Source of the DNA: PALSA-1353 sp050012375
GTDB lineage: Bacteria; Planctomycetota; Phycisphaerae; Tepidisphaerales; Tepidisphaeraceae
NCBI GenBank assembly: GCA_050012375.1
Contig: JBEKHH010000018.1
Span: 1 to 64,000 of the forward strand
Direction of reading: 5' to 3'
DNA length: 64,000 nucleotides
Position 1 is the stretch's first letter. Every line of letters begins with the position of its first letter. Position numbers and translations under genes: made by a program. Shown piece by piece: positions 1 to 9,124 of this stretch. The notes under the pieces are model-generated. The model worked only from the letters and a program-made list of their open reading frames with translations. It had not been told where the DNA came from and searched no databases.

Positions 1-9
1 CATTCATAG

Positions 10-77
10 CGTCGCTCCTCGATAGAAGGTGAAAGGTGTTCACAACTTCACCTTACCCGGCGAGCGACGTTTTTTTT
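10..77 (+). terminator. Nested stem-loop followed by eight T, probable intrinsic terminator
   Basis: An outer stem CGTCGCTC (10-17) pairs with GAGCGACG (62-69), and inside it AAGGTGAA (26-33) pairs with TTCACCTT (47-54). Eight T follow at 70-77. This has the form of a rho-independent terminator for a plus-strand gene that lies off the left edge of the window. The two nested stems are unusual but compatible with that role. Confidence 0.6.
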
Positions 78-201
78 AGCTTTGGTTGCGGCTCTGCCGC
101 GCTGTGCTCTTCGCGTCTTCGCGGTTGCATTTCCCCACGCATTTCAGCGTTGACAACCGCGGCGAAAAGTGAAGGCTTGTTTGGCAAGGAGAGCCAACGA
201 A

Positions 202-690
202 ATGTCCAAGCAATATGCGCAGCCGCCGAAGATGAGCATCGATCCGAGCAAGAAGTACGTCGCCACATTCGATACCTCGCGGGGAACGATCGTTTGCGAT
301 TTGTACGCAAAGGAAGCGCCGGTCACGGTGAACAATTTCGTGTTCCTCGCCCGCGAGAAGTTTTACGATGGGACGAAATTCCACCGGGTGATTTCGAACT
401 TCATGGTTCAGGGCGGCGATCCGACCGGGACGGGCAGCGGGGGACCGGGATATCGCTTCGCCGATGAACTGAAGGACAATCCGCACAAGCATCAGGTGGG
501 AACGCTTTCGATGGCCAACGCCGGGCCGAATACCAACGGAAGCCAATTCTTCCTCACCCATGTGGTGACGGATTGGCTGGATGGCAAGCACACCGTGTTC
601 GGGAAGGCGAAGGACAGCCAGAGCCAGCAGATCATCAACGCGGTGAAGCAGGGGGATACGTTGAACAGCGTAACGATTGCCGAGGGCTGA
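202..690 (+). CDS. Cyclophilin-type peptidyl-prolyl cis-trans isomerase
   Basis: This 162-residue protein is a single cyclophilin domain that catalyses cis-trans isomerisation of prolyl bonds and helps protein folding. The family hallmarks are visible: FHRV (60-63) with the catalytic Arg62, NFMVQGGD (66-73), and MANAGPNTNGSQFF (about 104-117). There is no signal peptide, so it should act in the cytoplasm. I chose the ATG at 202 because AAGGAG at 186-191 is a good ribosome binding site; an upstream in-frame start at 169 has none and adds residues outside the domain. The next gene starts 4 nt after the stop, so the two may be cotranscribed. Confidence 0.93.
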   Translation: MSKQYAQPPKMSIDPSKKYVATFDTSRGTIVCDLYAKEAPVTVNNFVFLAREKFYDGTKFHRVISNFMVQGGDPTGTGSGGPGYRFADELKDNPHKHQVGTLSMANAGPNTNGSQFFLTHVVTDWLDGKHTVFGKAKDSQSQQIINAVKQGDTLNSVTIAEG

Positions 691-694
691 GGCT

Positions 695-2104
695 GTGGCC
701 GGTTGGAAGGCGAGTTTGCCGGTCATTCTCGCGATGGCGGGGATGATTGCCGCCGCGCCCGCGGAAGAATTGCCGCGGGATGTTCTGGCCACGCTTTACC
801 GGGGAGAGTTGGGGAATCAGTTTAACGCCGCCGAGATGCCGAGGCTCGTTGCAGCGCACGAACTGCTGGAACGATATTTTGCGTCGTCGTCGGCTGGGGA
901 GCGAAGTGAGATTGCGGGGAAGATCGACGCGGTGGGGCTGGACCGATCGATCGTCGGGCGGCTGGCGAGGTTGCGGATGGGGTGGGCGGCGCTGCCGCCG
1001 GGGGTGTATTACATCCATGAAAAGGCCGGGCCGCTGGAGGTGCGGTATTTTCTGGGAATCCCCAAGTCATACGACGTGACGAAGGCGTGGCCGCTGGTGG
1101 TCAAGCTGCCGGTCGCCAACGCGTTTTTGAGCTCGCCGCCTCCGGATGCGCAGCGGGTGACGGATATTTATTCGCGGTGGATGACCGATGAACTGTCGGC
1201 CCATCCGGATGCGATCGTGCTGATGCCGCTGCTGAACCTGGATGAGCTTTACGGACCGGGGCCCGTGGGGATGAACCTGGTAATGCAGCCCATCTTGGAC
1301 GCAGCGGGAAGAGCAAATATCGACCCGGCGCGGGTCTATCTGAGCGGACATTCGATGGCAGCGCATGGCGTGTGGAACGTGGCGATCCACTATCCGACGT
1401 ATTTCGCGGCGATCAATCCGATGGCGGGTTCGATGCATGATGCGTGGCAGCGATTTCGGCTGGGGAACCTTCAGAACGTATTGTGCGTTGTTTGGCACGA
1501 CGCTTCGGATGATGTGGTGAACGTGGTGGAATCGCGCGAAATCGTGCGCTATCTGCGCAACCTGCAATACGATGTGGATTACACGGAAACGCAGACGGCC
1601 GGCCACGTGCCGCCGCCGGCGATTGTGGAGGAGGAATACCGGAAACTGCGGGGGCGGGAGCGCAGTCTATATCCGCGGCAAGTGTTTGTTCAGTCCAACA
1701 GCGCCGAAACGATTTATAACCGAGCGGATTGGGTGCAGATTTACCAGCCGATGTCGCCTGGACAGCAGGCGAAGGTGGAGTTTTCACGCGGAAGCCAGGG
1801 GATGTATCTGTATCAGAACGGCTTCCGGGCGGCGGGCGAGATCGCGGATTCTCACACGATTGAATTGAATACGAGGAACGTTCGCGTCGTTCGGCTGTAT
1901 CTGAACGAACAGATGGTGGACCTGGATCAGCCGGTGAAAGTGGTGGTGAATGGGAAAACACGATTTGAGGGGATGGCAGAACAAAGCACGGAGGAGATGC
2001 TGAAGGACCAGGTGTTTCTGGGGCGGGGCTGGCGATATTACACGGCGGTGATCGATCTGGACTTAACCCAATCCCCAACAACGAATCCAACCGCGCCGAA
2101 GTGA
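695..2104 (+). CDS. Secreted alpha/beta-hydrolase (serine esterase-like)
   Basis: A protein of about 469 residues beginning with a signal-peptide-like segment (hydrophobic VILAMAGMIAAAPA). It contains the nucleophile elbow GHSMA (Ser about 200), followed by the hydrolase-type stretch AAHGVWNVAIHYP; a probable acid and a His (in AGHVPPP) follow. The fold resembles polyhydroxybutyrate-depolymerase or phospholipase/carboxylesterase-like enzymes common in planctomycetes, but the substrate cannot be told. The C-terminal about 120 residues form a separate beta-rich module. The GTG at 695 is preceded by GAGGG (682-686); a TTG at 677 is the alternative and would overlap the previous gene. Confidence 0.7.
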   Translation: MAGWKASLPVILAMAGMIAAAPAEELPRDVLATLYRGELGNQFNAAEMPRLVAAHELLERYFASSSAGERSEIAGKIDAVGLDRSIVGRLARLRMGWAALPPGVYYIHEKAGPLEVRYFLGIPKSYDVTKAWPLVVKLPVANAFLSSPPPDAQRVTDIYSRWMTDELSAHPDAIVLMPLLNLDELYGPGPVGMNLVMQPILDAAGRANIDPARVYLSGHSMAAHGVWNVAIHYPTYFAAINPMAGSMHDAWQRFRLGNLQNVLCVVWHDASDDVVNVVESREIVRYLRNLQYDVDYTETQTAGHVPPPAIVEEEYRKLRGRERSLYPRQVFVQSNSAETIYNRADWVQIYQPMSPGQQAKVEFSRGSQGMYLYQNGFRAAGEIADSHTIELNTRNVRVVRLYLNEQMVDLDQPVKVVVNGKTRFEGMAEQSTEEMLKDQVFLGRGWRYYTAVIDLDLTQSPTTNPTAPK

Positions 2105-2243
2105 CATTCGAGCCGCTCGCGTCCTCGCCCCGGTTACTTGACCCCCTGCCGGCCTGTCCTACCATCTGTTGGCGATTCCGGGCTTTCTTTTCCATTCGGA
2201 TCGGCGAAATGGCCGATAAGTGTCGGAGAAACGGAGTCAGCCT

Positions 2244-2891
2244 ATGCGACTGGTCAGGGATGAGCCTGTCATGGAAGCGGAAATGGAAAGCGTTCCCGAT
2301 GCCGATGGACCCGTGCAGGACGCGGCGGAGGATGCCGAGTCCGAGGAAGGGTTGCATCTGGTATCGGAAGAGGTGGACACCCGGCTGCTGGAAGCGCTGC
2401 TGCTGTCCACGCATCATCCGCTGACCGCCGGAAGGATCGCGGAGTTGATGGATTTGCAGGCCACGAAACCGGTTCGGCAGGCCATCAAGGACCTCAATAT
2501 CCAATACGAGGAATCGCACCGGGCGTTCAGGGTGGAGCAGGTGGCGGGGGGGTATCAGATCCTGACGTTGCCGGAATTCGGGGAGCACCTCAAGAAATTG
2601 CATCAGCGTGAAATTGACGCGAAGTTGACTAAGGCGGCGTTGGAGACCCTGGCGATCATCGCCTACAAGCAGCCGATCCTGCGGGCCGACATCGAGGCGA
2701 TTCGCGGCGTGATGTGCGGAGAGACCATTCGCAGCCTGATGGAGAAGCGGCTGGTAAACATCGCGGGGCGCGCGGAGGAGCCGGGACGGCCGATTCTGTA
2801 CGGGACGACCAAGCGGTTTTTGGAAGTCTTTGGCCTGAATACGCTGAAGGACTTGCCGCAATCGGAAGAGGCGCTCAAGCCGAGGGAATGA
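2244..2891 (+). CDS. scpB: Segregation and condensation protein ScpB
   Basis: ScpB is the winged-helix kleisin-associated subunit of the SMC-ScpAB condensin. After an acidic N-terminal tail of about 45 residues come the two typical winged helices: LLEALLLSTHHPLTAGRIAE, then KAALETLAIIAYKQPILRAD, IEAIRG and the C-terminal GRPILYGTTKRFLEVFGL. Length (215 residues) is normal for the family. The start ATG at 2244 has GGAG at 2233-2236; a GTG at 2220 is possible. No scpA is adjacent, so the usual scpA-scpB pair is split here. The 139 nt between the esterase gene and this one show no clear feature. Confidence 0.93.
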   Translation: MRLVRDEPVMEAEMESVPDADGPVQDAAEDAESEEGLHLVSEEVDTRLLEALLLSTHHPLTAGRIAELMDLQATKPVRQAIKDLNIQYEESHRAFRVEQVAGGYQILTLPEFGEHLKKLHQREIDAKLTKAALETLAIIAYKQPILRADIEAIRGVMCGETIRSLMEKRLVNIAGRAEEPGRPILYGTTKRFLEVFGLNTLKDLPQSEEALKPRE

Positions 2892-2936
2892 TTCGCGTCG
2901 GGGAATAACGCGTAACGAGCGAGGCGGCGTTGGCAA

Positions 2937-4151
2937 TTACTGTTGCGACGGCTCGGTCGCGGGATGAATATTGCCCATTCCCCGCCCAGGTTCGACGGAC
3001 TTCAGCGGCGGATATGTGGGTAGGGCATCGGCCTTGAAATCCGCGACGATTTTTCCTACCGTCAGATGCGAATCGATCTCCAGTGAATCGCCGGCCACAT
3101 CCAGCATATTTTGGACCTTGTTGCCCTTGGGCTCAATTCCAGAGGGGGGAATCTCCAGCGGATTGTAAAAGGCATTGACAAGTTTGGTCAGATCGACGGT
3201 CGCCTCCACATGAGTTTTGTCGGTGGCGGTGAGTGCCGCGCTGTCGAGCATGGCGCGCCAAGCCAAGTTTCTGCGAGATTCCCGAGCGGGCTCGGCCGCC
3301 GCGCCCGAGACCGATTCGCGGAAGGCCTCGACAAACGCGACCAGGCCGGAAACATCCGCCTCGGTCATTTCGGCCGAGACATGAATTTTGTCCCCGGTCC
3401 GAATGAGCTTTGCCTTGCCGCTGACAAGCGCCGAACGAAGCGATTGGAGGGTTTGGGTATTGAAGGGATCGTCGATCCGAGTCGTCGGCTGGCCGCGATC
3501 GGACGATTCATGTCGCATGGCCCAGGTGGTTTGATCGATCACGCCCTTGGTGAAGGCGTCCCAGGCCATCTGCGAGGTCAGTCCGCTCTGACGATGCTGA
3601 AATTCGGAGTCGATCCAGCCGACGAGCGAATTACTCGTGGCCGCCGCGAGGCGGTGATTCGCGGCTTCGACCATCTCATCCACGGTTTTGCCGGGAATGA
3701 CGATCTGCTGAAAATAGCAGAGGCTGTTGCGTCCCCGAATGAAAAATCGCCCGGGCAGGACCTGAATATCATCCAGGGGAATCGTGGCGATTTCGCGGGT
3801 CAAACCCGATGTGGCGGCAGCGCTCAAATCCACACCGGCATACAGCGAATTGGAAATGCGAAGATACGCCCCTTCGCCGAAGCCCTCCCACGGCCAAGGC
3901 GATCCGATGGGCGAAAGGATCAGATGATCGCGATTGGCATACAGCGAGCGGAGCCAGGCGAAATCGGCGGCGGACTTGTCGGCTTGTGTGGCGATGTTCT
4001 GAAAGACAATCAGGAATCGGAATCGGTCGTGCTGGGCGTCGTACGCAGCCGAGACGGACTTGTCCGCGGTTAAACAGCCCGGGATATACAGGGCAACGAG
4101 GGTCAAACAAATCAGGACGAGAAACGATTTGGGAAATTGAATGAATTTCAT
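2937..4151 (-). CDS. Lipoprotein of unknown function
   Basis: A 404-residue protein with a clear type II signal peptide: basic N-terminus, hydrophobic stretch FLVLICLTLVALY and lipobox IPGC (Cys26), so it is a predicted lipoprotein. I recognise no domain. The start ATG at 4151 is supported by GGGAG 5 nt upstream on the minus strand; a longer frame to 4187 would bury the signal peptide. It converges with scpB, and the glycosyltransferase gene upstream on the same strand ends 82 nt before it. Confidence 0.75.
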   Translation of the reverse strand: MKFIQFPKSFLVLICLTLVALYIPGCLTADKSVSAAYDAQHDRFRFLIVFQNIATQADKSAADFAWLRSLYANRDHLILSPIGSPWPWEGFGEGAYLRISNSLYAGVDLSAAATSGLTREIATIPLDDIQVLPGRFFIRGRNSLCYFQQIVIPGKTVDEMVEAANHRLAAATSNSLVGWIDSEFQHRQSGLTSQMAWDAFTKGVIDQTTWAMRHESSDRGQPTTRIDDPFNTQTLQSLRSALVSGKAKLIRTGDKIHVSAEMTEADVSGLVAFVEAFRESVSGAAAEPARESRRNLAWRAMLDSAALTATDKTHVEATVDLTKLVNAFYNPLEIPPSGIEPKGNKVQNMLDVAGDSLEIDSHLTVGKIVADFKADALPTYPPLKSVEPGRGMGNIHPATEPSQQ

Positions 4152-4233
4152 CGCGGCTCCCGAAATGCGATGCCCACGCGACGGCATCGCCGTGATCGTT
4201 CAAGCCAGATCAACCCGGACCAATGGAAGCGGA

Positions 4234-5733
4234 TCAAGGTTGTGCTTCCTCCTTGATTCTCCACACGCTGTTGAAATTGCCGGCGCCCTGAAGGCCGACG
4301 ATCGAGCAGCCTTGCAGCAGCTTGGCGGTATCGTCGGCGGGACTGCGGCCCACCACCCACACCCGGCGGTAGCCAAAAATCCGCCGCTTGACGTCGTCGC
4401 TCAGCGGAGTGGATATCAACAGCACGGGAACTTTCCATTCGCCGTTGTAATGTTCGATGGCGAAGTATGTGAATGCGGGATCGTCCCCGTTGGCTGCGAT
4501 AATGACGGCGTCGCCGGAGATGACATTGTTCCTCAAGAACTTCGCCGTCGCCCGGTGGTCCTCGAGTTGATACACCGAGGCGATGCCGAGTTCAGGCCCC
4601 TGCTGATAGCGGGCAATGCCGAAGGCCATGGCCCCGAATAATACCACGAGCGGAACGATTTTTCCGAGCCGGCCAGGCAGGGGCATCGCCAGGATCGCAT
4701 AGACCGCCGGCGCGGCAATGAAAGGGTATCGATCGATCTGAAGAAGGCCGGAATGTCGGAATAGATCGACGGCCAGAACGATGCCGATCGTGAAAAGGGT
4801 CCATAGCCACCACAGCGTTTTGCGACGATCAAGCGGCGGGAGCACGTACGTCATGATGGCCAGCGCTACTGCCGCCGGCCAGTTCATGAAATTGACTTGG
4901 CCAAGCGTCAGTCTCTGCGCCACGTCGAGGGTGGATTTCAAGGGAGTTGGCGTGAACCTAAGCACGCCCAAAGCGTTATGAAACGCCCCTCGATTATGCC
5001 ATAGCTCGGGCGCCCAGAGGGCGGCGGCGAGGCCGGTCGCGAGTGTAATTGTCGCGAGGGTCCTCGAGCCAGTCGCTCTTTTGAACCTGAGCAATGCATA
5101 AACCGTCGCCGCGATGACGATTCCGATGGCGAAGTAATGGGTCAGCACGAGGGCCGCGACGGAAGATGCCAAAGCGAGCAGCTTTAGCGCCGATGGACCG
5201 TGGCGTTCGATTCGGAAGAGAGCGGCGGCGATGAGCAAGCCCTCAAACGCGATCAGCGTGTAGGGCCGCGCTTGCACGCAGAAGTCGATTTGGATGGGCG
5301 CGAAGGTCATGATTCCGGCGCCTACCAATCCGTACCATGGACCTCGCCAGGTGCGTATTGAATCGAAGAGCAGCGCGATACAACCCAAGCCGAATAGCAG
5401 GGACATGATTCTAACGGACCGATCGCTTTCGCCGAAAAGGTCCACCCACCCTCGCAGGAGGAAGTAGTACAAGGGGGGATGGGTCACGCTGTGGAGGCCC
5501 GTCCAGATGTGCCACCAATGAGGCGCGCCCGCAAATCCCACCGGCGGGGGACTGGTGATCAGCGTTTGAAGCGGAATCTGGAAAAGCGCGTCGCCTCTGC
5601 CCGTGGCCAGGTAGAGCCCCCAATATTCGTCGCGCCAGGCGCCGAAGCGGCCAAGGTCCGGCAGGCGGATGAATGTTCCAACGATCAGCAGCAGAGCCAG
5701 GCAGGCGATGTGATACCAGCGCAGGTTGGTCAT
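4234..5733 (-). CDS. GT39-type polytopic membrane glycosyltransferase
   Basis: A 499-residue integral membrane protein with about 10-12 hydrophobic helices. It has the arrangement of the dolichyl-phosphate-mannose mannosyltransferase / ArnT-like superfamily: an acidic motif WRDEYWG (Asp35-Glu36) in the first external loop and HPPLYYFLLRGW further on, where the His-Pro-Pro lies in the second conserved loop. Such enzymes transfer a sugar from a polyprenyl-phosphate carrier to proteins or lipids on the outer face of the inner membrane. Acceptor and sugar are unknown. Confidence 0.78.
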   Translation of the reverse strand: MTNLRWYHIACLALLLIVGTFIRLPDLGRFGAWRDEYWGLYLATGRGDALFQIPLQTLITSPPPVGFAGAPHWWHIWTGLHSVTHPPLYYFLLRGWVDLFGESDRSVRIMSLLFGLGCIALLFDSIRTWRGPWYGLVGAGIMTFAPIQIDFCVQARPYTLIAFEGLLIAAALFRIERHGPSALKLLALASSVAALVLTHYFAIGIVIAATVYALLRFKRATGSRTLATITLATGLAAALWAPELWHNRGAFHNALGVLRFTPTPLKSTLDVAQRLTLGQVNFMNWPAAVALAIMTYVLPPLDRRKTLWWLWTLFTIGIVLAVDLFRHSGLLQIDRYPFIAAPAVYAILAMPLPGRLGKIVPLVVLFGAMAFGIARYQQGPELGIASVYQLEDHRATAKFLRNNVISGDAVIIAANGDDPAFTYFAIEHYNGEWKVPVLLISTPLSDDVKRRIFGYRRVWVVGRSPADDTAKLLQGCSIVGLQGAGNFNSVWRIKEEAQP

Positions 5734-5860
5734 CGAGTTCGGGGATTATAGAGAATGGAGTGGTGAATTCCGATGGCGAAAGGGCGGGTGCAGTTGCGGC
5801 TTGCGGGCAGCGGGCAATTGCCGATGATATTTCGCCCAGGAAACGGACGGAAATAATGGC

Positions 5861-6532
5861 ATGATCATCACCATCGACGGCCCGGCCGGGACGGGAAAAT
5901 CGACGGTAGCGCAGACGGTGGCGCGGGAGCTGGGATTTGATTTCCTGGATACCGGGGCGATGTATCGGGCAATCGGCCTGGCAGCGCTGCGGCGGAACGC
6001 AAACCTAGAGGATGGGCGCGAGCTGTCGTACGTGGCGCGGCTGGCGAAGATAAGTTTCGATTTTTCGATGCAACCGCCGGGGGTGTCGCTGAATGGCGAG
6101 CCGGTGGGGCATCTGCTGCGAGCGGGGGAGACAACACGAGCGGCGTCGTTTGTCGCGGCGGTGCCGGCGGTTCGCGAGCTGCTCGTCCGCCAGCAGCAGG
6201 AAATCGGGGCGGCCCGGCCGAACCTGGTTACCGAGGGAAGAGATCAGGGGTCGGTGGTCTTTCCAAATGCGGAGTTGAAGTTTTATCTGGATGCAACGCC
6301 GGTCGAGCGGGCACGGCGGCGGGCGAATCAACTCCGGGCCCGCGGCGAAGTGGTGGACATCGCCCAGCTTCAGAATCAGATCATGGATCGGGACAGGCGG
6401 GATGCCAAACGGGCGGTCGGGCCGCTGGCGGTCCCAAAGGATTCCGAAGTGATCGACACGACAAGCCTGTCGTTGCAAGAGGTGGTGGATCGCATCGTGG
6501 GCCGGGCGCGGCAGCGGCGTGCCGAGAGGTGA
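5861..6532 (+). CDS. cmk: Cytidylate kinase
   Basis: Cytidylate kinase phosphorylates CMP and dCMP with ATP. The P-loop GPAGTGKST is at residues 7-15, followed by LDTGAMYRAIGL; EGRDQGSVVFPNAELKFYLDA and RDRRDAKRAVGPL are the substrate and lid motifs. Its 223 residues match the family. It is followed by a plsC-like acyltransferase gene 4 nt downstream. Confidence 0.95.
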   Translation: MIITIDGPAGTGKSTVAQTVARELGFDFLDTGAMYRAIGLAALRRNANLEDGRELSYVARLAKISFDFSMQPPGVSLNGEPVGHLLRAGETTRAASFVAAVPAVRELLVRQQQEIGAARPNLVTEGRDQGSVVFPNAELKFYLDATPVERARRRANQLRARGEVVDIAQLQNQIMDRDRRDAKRAVGPLAVPKDSEVIDTTSLSLQEVVDRIVGRARQRRAER

Positions 6533-6536
6533 GGGC

Positions 6537-7151
6537 ATGGATCAGCGTTCATTTGCATGGAAAGCCCTGCAGGCGATTGCGCGGGTTGGGACGACGCCGC
6601 TTTTTGATTTGAAAACCTACGGACGGCGGAACGTCCCGAAAAAAGGCGGCGTTTTGCTGGTCGCCAATCATCAGAGCTATCTGGATCCGATTTTGGTGGC
6701 CGTGCATCTCTATCGCCCGGTGAGTTTTCTGGCCAAGAGCGAGCTGTTTGAGAATCCCCTTCTTGCCGGGCTGCTGCGGCTGCTCACGGCGGTTGCCGTG
6801 CGGCAGGGGGCGGGGGATGTCGGGGCCATGAAGGAAGTCATCCGTCGATTGCGCGAGGGATATGCGGTGAGTATTTTTCCCGAAGGGACGCGGACATTGA
6901 CCGGCGAGATCGAGCCGTTGGAAAAGGGGGTGGCCCTAGTGATTCGCCGAGCCGAAGTGCCGGTGGTGCCGGTGGCGATACATGGGTCGTTCGAGGCATG
7001 GCCCAGGGGAAGCAAGGTTTTTCATTCGCATCGCATCCGGGTGAAATACGGCAAGCCGATGGACTTTAACGGCAAGAAAGCCGACGAGATTGTGAGGGAA
7101 TTGGAAGGGGAGCTGAGGACGTTGTTGGCGGATTTGCGCAGGGAAAATTGA
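6537..7151 (+). CDS. plsC: 1-acyl-sn-glycerol-3-phosphate acyltransferase
   Basis: A 204-residue acyltransferase that should transfer an acyl chain to lysophosphatidic acid at the membrane. The catalytic NHQSYLD (His45, Asp50; NHx4D motif) and the substrate motif FPEGTR (114-119) are intact, followed by VPVVPVAIHG. The ATG at 6537 lies 4 nt after the cmk stop and follows the purine-rich GAGAGGTGAGGG. The cmk-plsC order is frequent in bacteria, supporting an operon. Confidence 0.92.
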   Translation: MDQRSFAWKALQAIARVGTTPLFDLKTYGRRNVPKKGGVLLVANHQSYLDPILVAVHLYRPVSFLAKSELFENPLLAGLLRLLTAVAVRQGAGDVGAMKEVIRRLREGYAVSIFPEGTRTLTGEIEPLEKGVALVIRRAEVPVVPVAIHGSFEAWPRGSKVFHSHRIRVKYGKPMDFNGKKADEIVRELEGELRTLLADLRREN

Positions 7152-7177
7152 ATGGAAGCGCGCCAGTGGCGTACAAT
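7148..7177 (+). promoter_or_regulatory. Promoter TTGAAT-18-TACAAT for the coiled-coil gene
   Basis: TTGAAT at 7148-7153 overlaps the plsC stop codon. TACAAT at 7172-7177 ends 6 nt before the tandem ATGATG at 7184. Transcription would begin at or within a base or two of the start codon, giving a leaderless mRNA. Confidence 0.5.
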
Positions 7178-7183
7178 ACTCGC

Positions 7184-7441
7184 ATGATGCAAGATCCCAC
7201 GCCGACTGGGCCTGATGTTCAGCGGCTGATGGTGCCGGAGGAATTGCTTCGCCAGCTTCATGACGCCGACGAGCGGCTCCGAGTCGCCAAGCAACGCCTC
7301 GAAGAGGCCATGGATGAGACGGAGCTGGTTTCCCGTCACGAGCAGCAGGTCGAAGACCGGCTTGGCGACCTGCGAAAGACAGAGAAGGAGTTGGAGGAGA
7401 TTTCCAAGAAAATCAAAGAGATCCTGGGGCGGACGGTTTAA
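7184..7441 (+). CDS. Small coiled-coil protein of unknown function
   Basis: An 85-residue, charged, soluble protein. Residues 28-80 are almost entirely predicted alpha-helical coiled coil with heptad-like Leu/Glu/Lys spacing (LLRQLHDADERLRVAKQRL and onward to KKIKEIL). No family is recognised. The start is at the ATGATG pair, directly downstream of a -10-like TACAAT with no Shine-Dalgarno sequence, so translation is probably leaderless. It sits between plsC and a membrane protein gene that begins 24 nt after its stop. Confidence 0.65.
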   Translation: MMQDPTPTGPDVQRLMVPEELLRQLHDADERLRVAKQRLEEAMDETELVSRHEQQVEDRLGDLRKTEKELEEISKKIKEILGRTV

Positions 7442-7465
7442 CATTCCAAAGCGGAGAGCGGCGGC

Positions 7466-8077
7466 GTGTTTGTTTACAGTCGTCGGAAAATTGCCAGGCT
7501 GATGGGGTTGGATTACCTCGGAGCCGGTTTGGTCGGACAGGCCATGGGGACGGTGCTGACGGCAGCTGCCTGGGGAACTGACCAGAGGACGCCGGGGGCG
7601 ATTGGGAATCTGCTGCTGGTGCTGGGGACCGGTGTCCTGCTGGGGGGGTGTGGAATTTATGCGCGATATCATCGGCTGAGCCGGTGGTGGGGGCTGCTGG
7701 GAGTTTTTAGCGTCGTCGGGGTGTTGATATTACTGGTCCTGCCGCTGATCTCGCGGGAGCGCAAGTACGGCCCGGGGTTTGGGGTGATGTTTGCCGAGCC
7801 GTATCGGCGAGATGTATGGCGCATGGACGTGCGCGTGACATTGGATCAAAACGTCGGGACGGCGGTGCGCGAACCGATCCTGTTGCAATTGCCGCGCGGC
7901 GCGAATGTGGGGACAGCGATGAAGACGCTCGCGGGGGTGATCCCGGAACTGGACAGCGGGGAGTTGCCGGCGGCGCGGTTTGCGATCAACGGACAGCCGG
8001 CCGATCGGAGAACGGAATTGAGCCACGGAGATGAGTTGGCGGTCTGTGCAACCATCGCGGAGGGTGCGCGTGAATAG
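7466..8077 (+). CDS. Membrane protein with a MoaD/ThiS-like beta-grasp C-terminal domain
   Basis: A 203-residue protein. Residues 1-100 contain about three hydrophobic segments (for example LLLVLGTGVLLGGCGIYA and WGLLGVFSVVGVLILLVLPL). From about residue 118 the sequence follows a MoaD/ThiS-like ubiquitin-fold pattern: a first strand MDVRVTLD, then LLQLPRGANVGTAMKTL, then ARFAINGQPADRRTELSHGD and ELAVCATIAEG. The chain ends GARE, without the Gly-Gly needed for sulfur transfer. Function is unknown; this domain call is an inference from pattern. The GTG start at 7466 is the first plausible one. Confidence 0.6.
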   Translation: MFVYSRRKIARLMGLDYLGAGLVGQAMGTVLTAAAWGTDQRTPGAIGNLLLVLGTGVLLGGCGIYARYHRLSRWWGLLGVFSVVGVLILLVLPLISRERKYGPGFGVMFAEPYRRDVWRMDVRVTLDQNVGTAVREPILLQLPRGANVGTAMKTLAGVIPELDSGELPAARFAINGQPADRRTELSHGDELAVCATIAEGARE

Positions 8078-8153
8078 CAAAGAATTGGCGTCGCGGCTTG
8101 ACATCCATTTGTGCGGCGCGTAGTTATCTGCCTCTTGCAAAGAGGGTTTTAGC

Positions 8154-9119
8154 GTGATTGTGGTGAGCGAGTTGACCAAGATGTACGGTCAGACCTTGGC
8201 GGTAGATCATATCTCATTTGAAGTCGGCAAGGGCCAGATCGTTGGGTTCCTGGGGCCCAACGGCGCCGGCAAATCAACGACTCTGAAAATCCTGACGTGC
8301 TACCTGCCGCCCACCAGCGGCGGGGCGACGGTCAATGGATTCGATATTTTTCATCAGTCGCAACAGGTGCGGCAAAACGTGGGGTATTTGCCGGAGAACG
8401 TGCCGCTGTATGCGGAAATGAAGGTGCGGGAATATCTGGATTTCCGCGGCCGGCTCCGAAAGATGGATCGCGGCGCGCGGCGGAAGAGGATCGATTATGT
8501 TCTGGAGCGATGCTGGCTCAAGCCGGTGGAGCACAAGACCATCAGCCATTTGTCCAAGGGGTATCGGCAGCGTGTGGGTCTGGCCGATGCCCTGCTCCAC
8601 AACCCGGCTGTGCTGATTTTGGATGAGCCCACCATCGGCCTGGACCCGACGCAGATTCGAGAAACGCGCAAACTGATCAAGGACTTGGGCGGCCACCACA
8701 CGGTGGTTTTGTCCACGCACATTCTCCCGGAGGTGGAGGCGACGTGCGACCGTGCGATCGTGATCTCGGCGGGGCGGATCGTGGCCCAGGGTTCTCCGGA
8801 CGAATTGCGCGCCAGCCGTCGGCTGACGGCCCGGGTGCTGGTGGAGTGCCGAGGCCCGCGCGCGGAAGTCCAGGCCGCTCTGTTGCGCGTCAGCGGCGTG
8901 AGCAAGGTGGAAATACTCGACGGCAACGCCCCGAGCGGATCCGACGGGAAATATGTCACCGCGGCCCTCCGAGCCAAGGAGGGTTGCGATATCCGCGAGG
9001 AAGCCGCCAGAACGGTGATCCAGCACGGTTGGCCGCTGCGCGAGATTCGGCTGGAGCACGCGACGCTCGAGGAATTTTTCGTGCAGGTGACGGCCGATCA
9101 GGCCACGGCAAGGGTGTAA
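8154..9119 (+). CDS. ABC transporter ATP-binding protein (GldA-like)
   Basis: A 321-residue ATPase. Walker A is GPNGAGKST (34-42), the signature is LSKGYRQRVGLADAL and Walker B is VLILDEPTIGLD, followed by the switch His in LSTHIL. A C-terminal extension of about 100 residues resembles the DUF4162-type tail seen in CcmA/GldA-like ATPases. The GTG start follows AGAGGG at 8141-8146. It begins a tightly packed set with a permease, a GldG-like protein and a DUF4340 protein, the layout of gliding-type (Gld) ABC systems; in non-gliding bacteria the substrate is unknown. Confidence 0.9.
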   Translation: MIVVSELTKMYGQTLAVDHISFEVGKGQIVGFLGPNGAGKSTTLKILTCYLPPTSGGATVNGFDIFHQSQQVRQNVGYLPENVPLYAEMKVREYLDFRGRLRKMDRGARRKRIDYVLERCWLKPVEHKTISHLSKGYRQRVGLADALLHNPAVLILDEPTIGLDPTQIRETRKLIKDLGGHHTVVLSTHILPEVEATCDRAIVISAGRIVAQGSPDELRASRRLTARVLVECRGPRAEVQAALLRVSGVSKVEILDGNAPSGSDGKYVTAALRAKEGCDIREEAARTVIQHGWPLREIRLEHATLEEFFVQVTADQATARV

Positions 9120-9124
9120 ACTCC

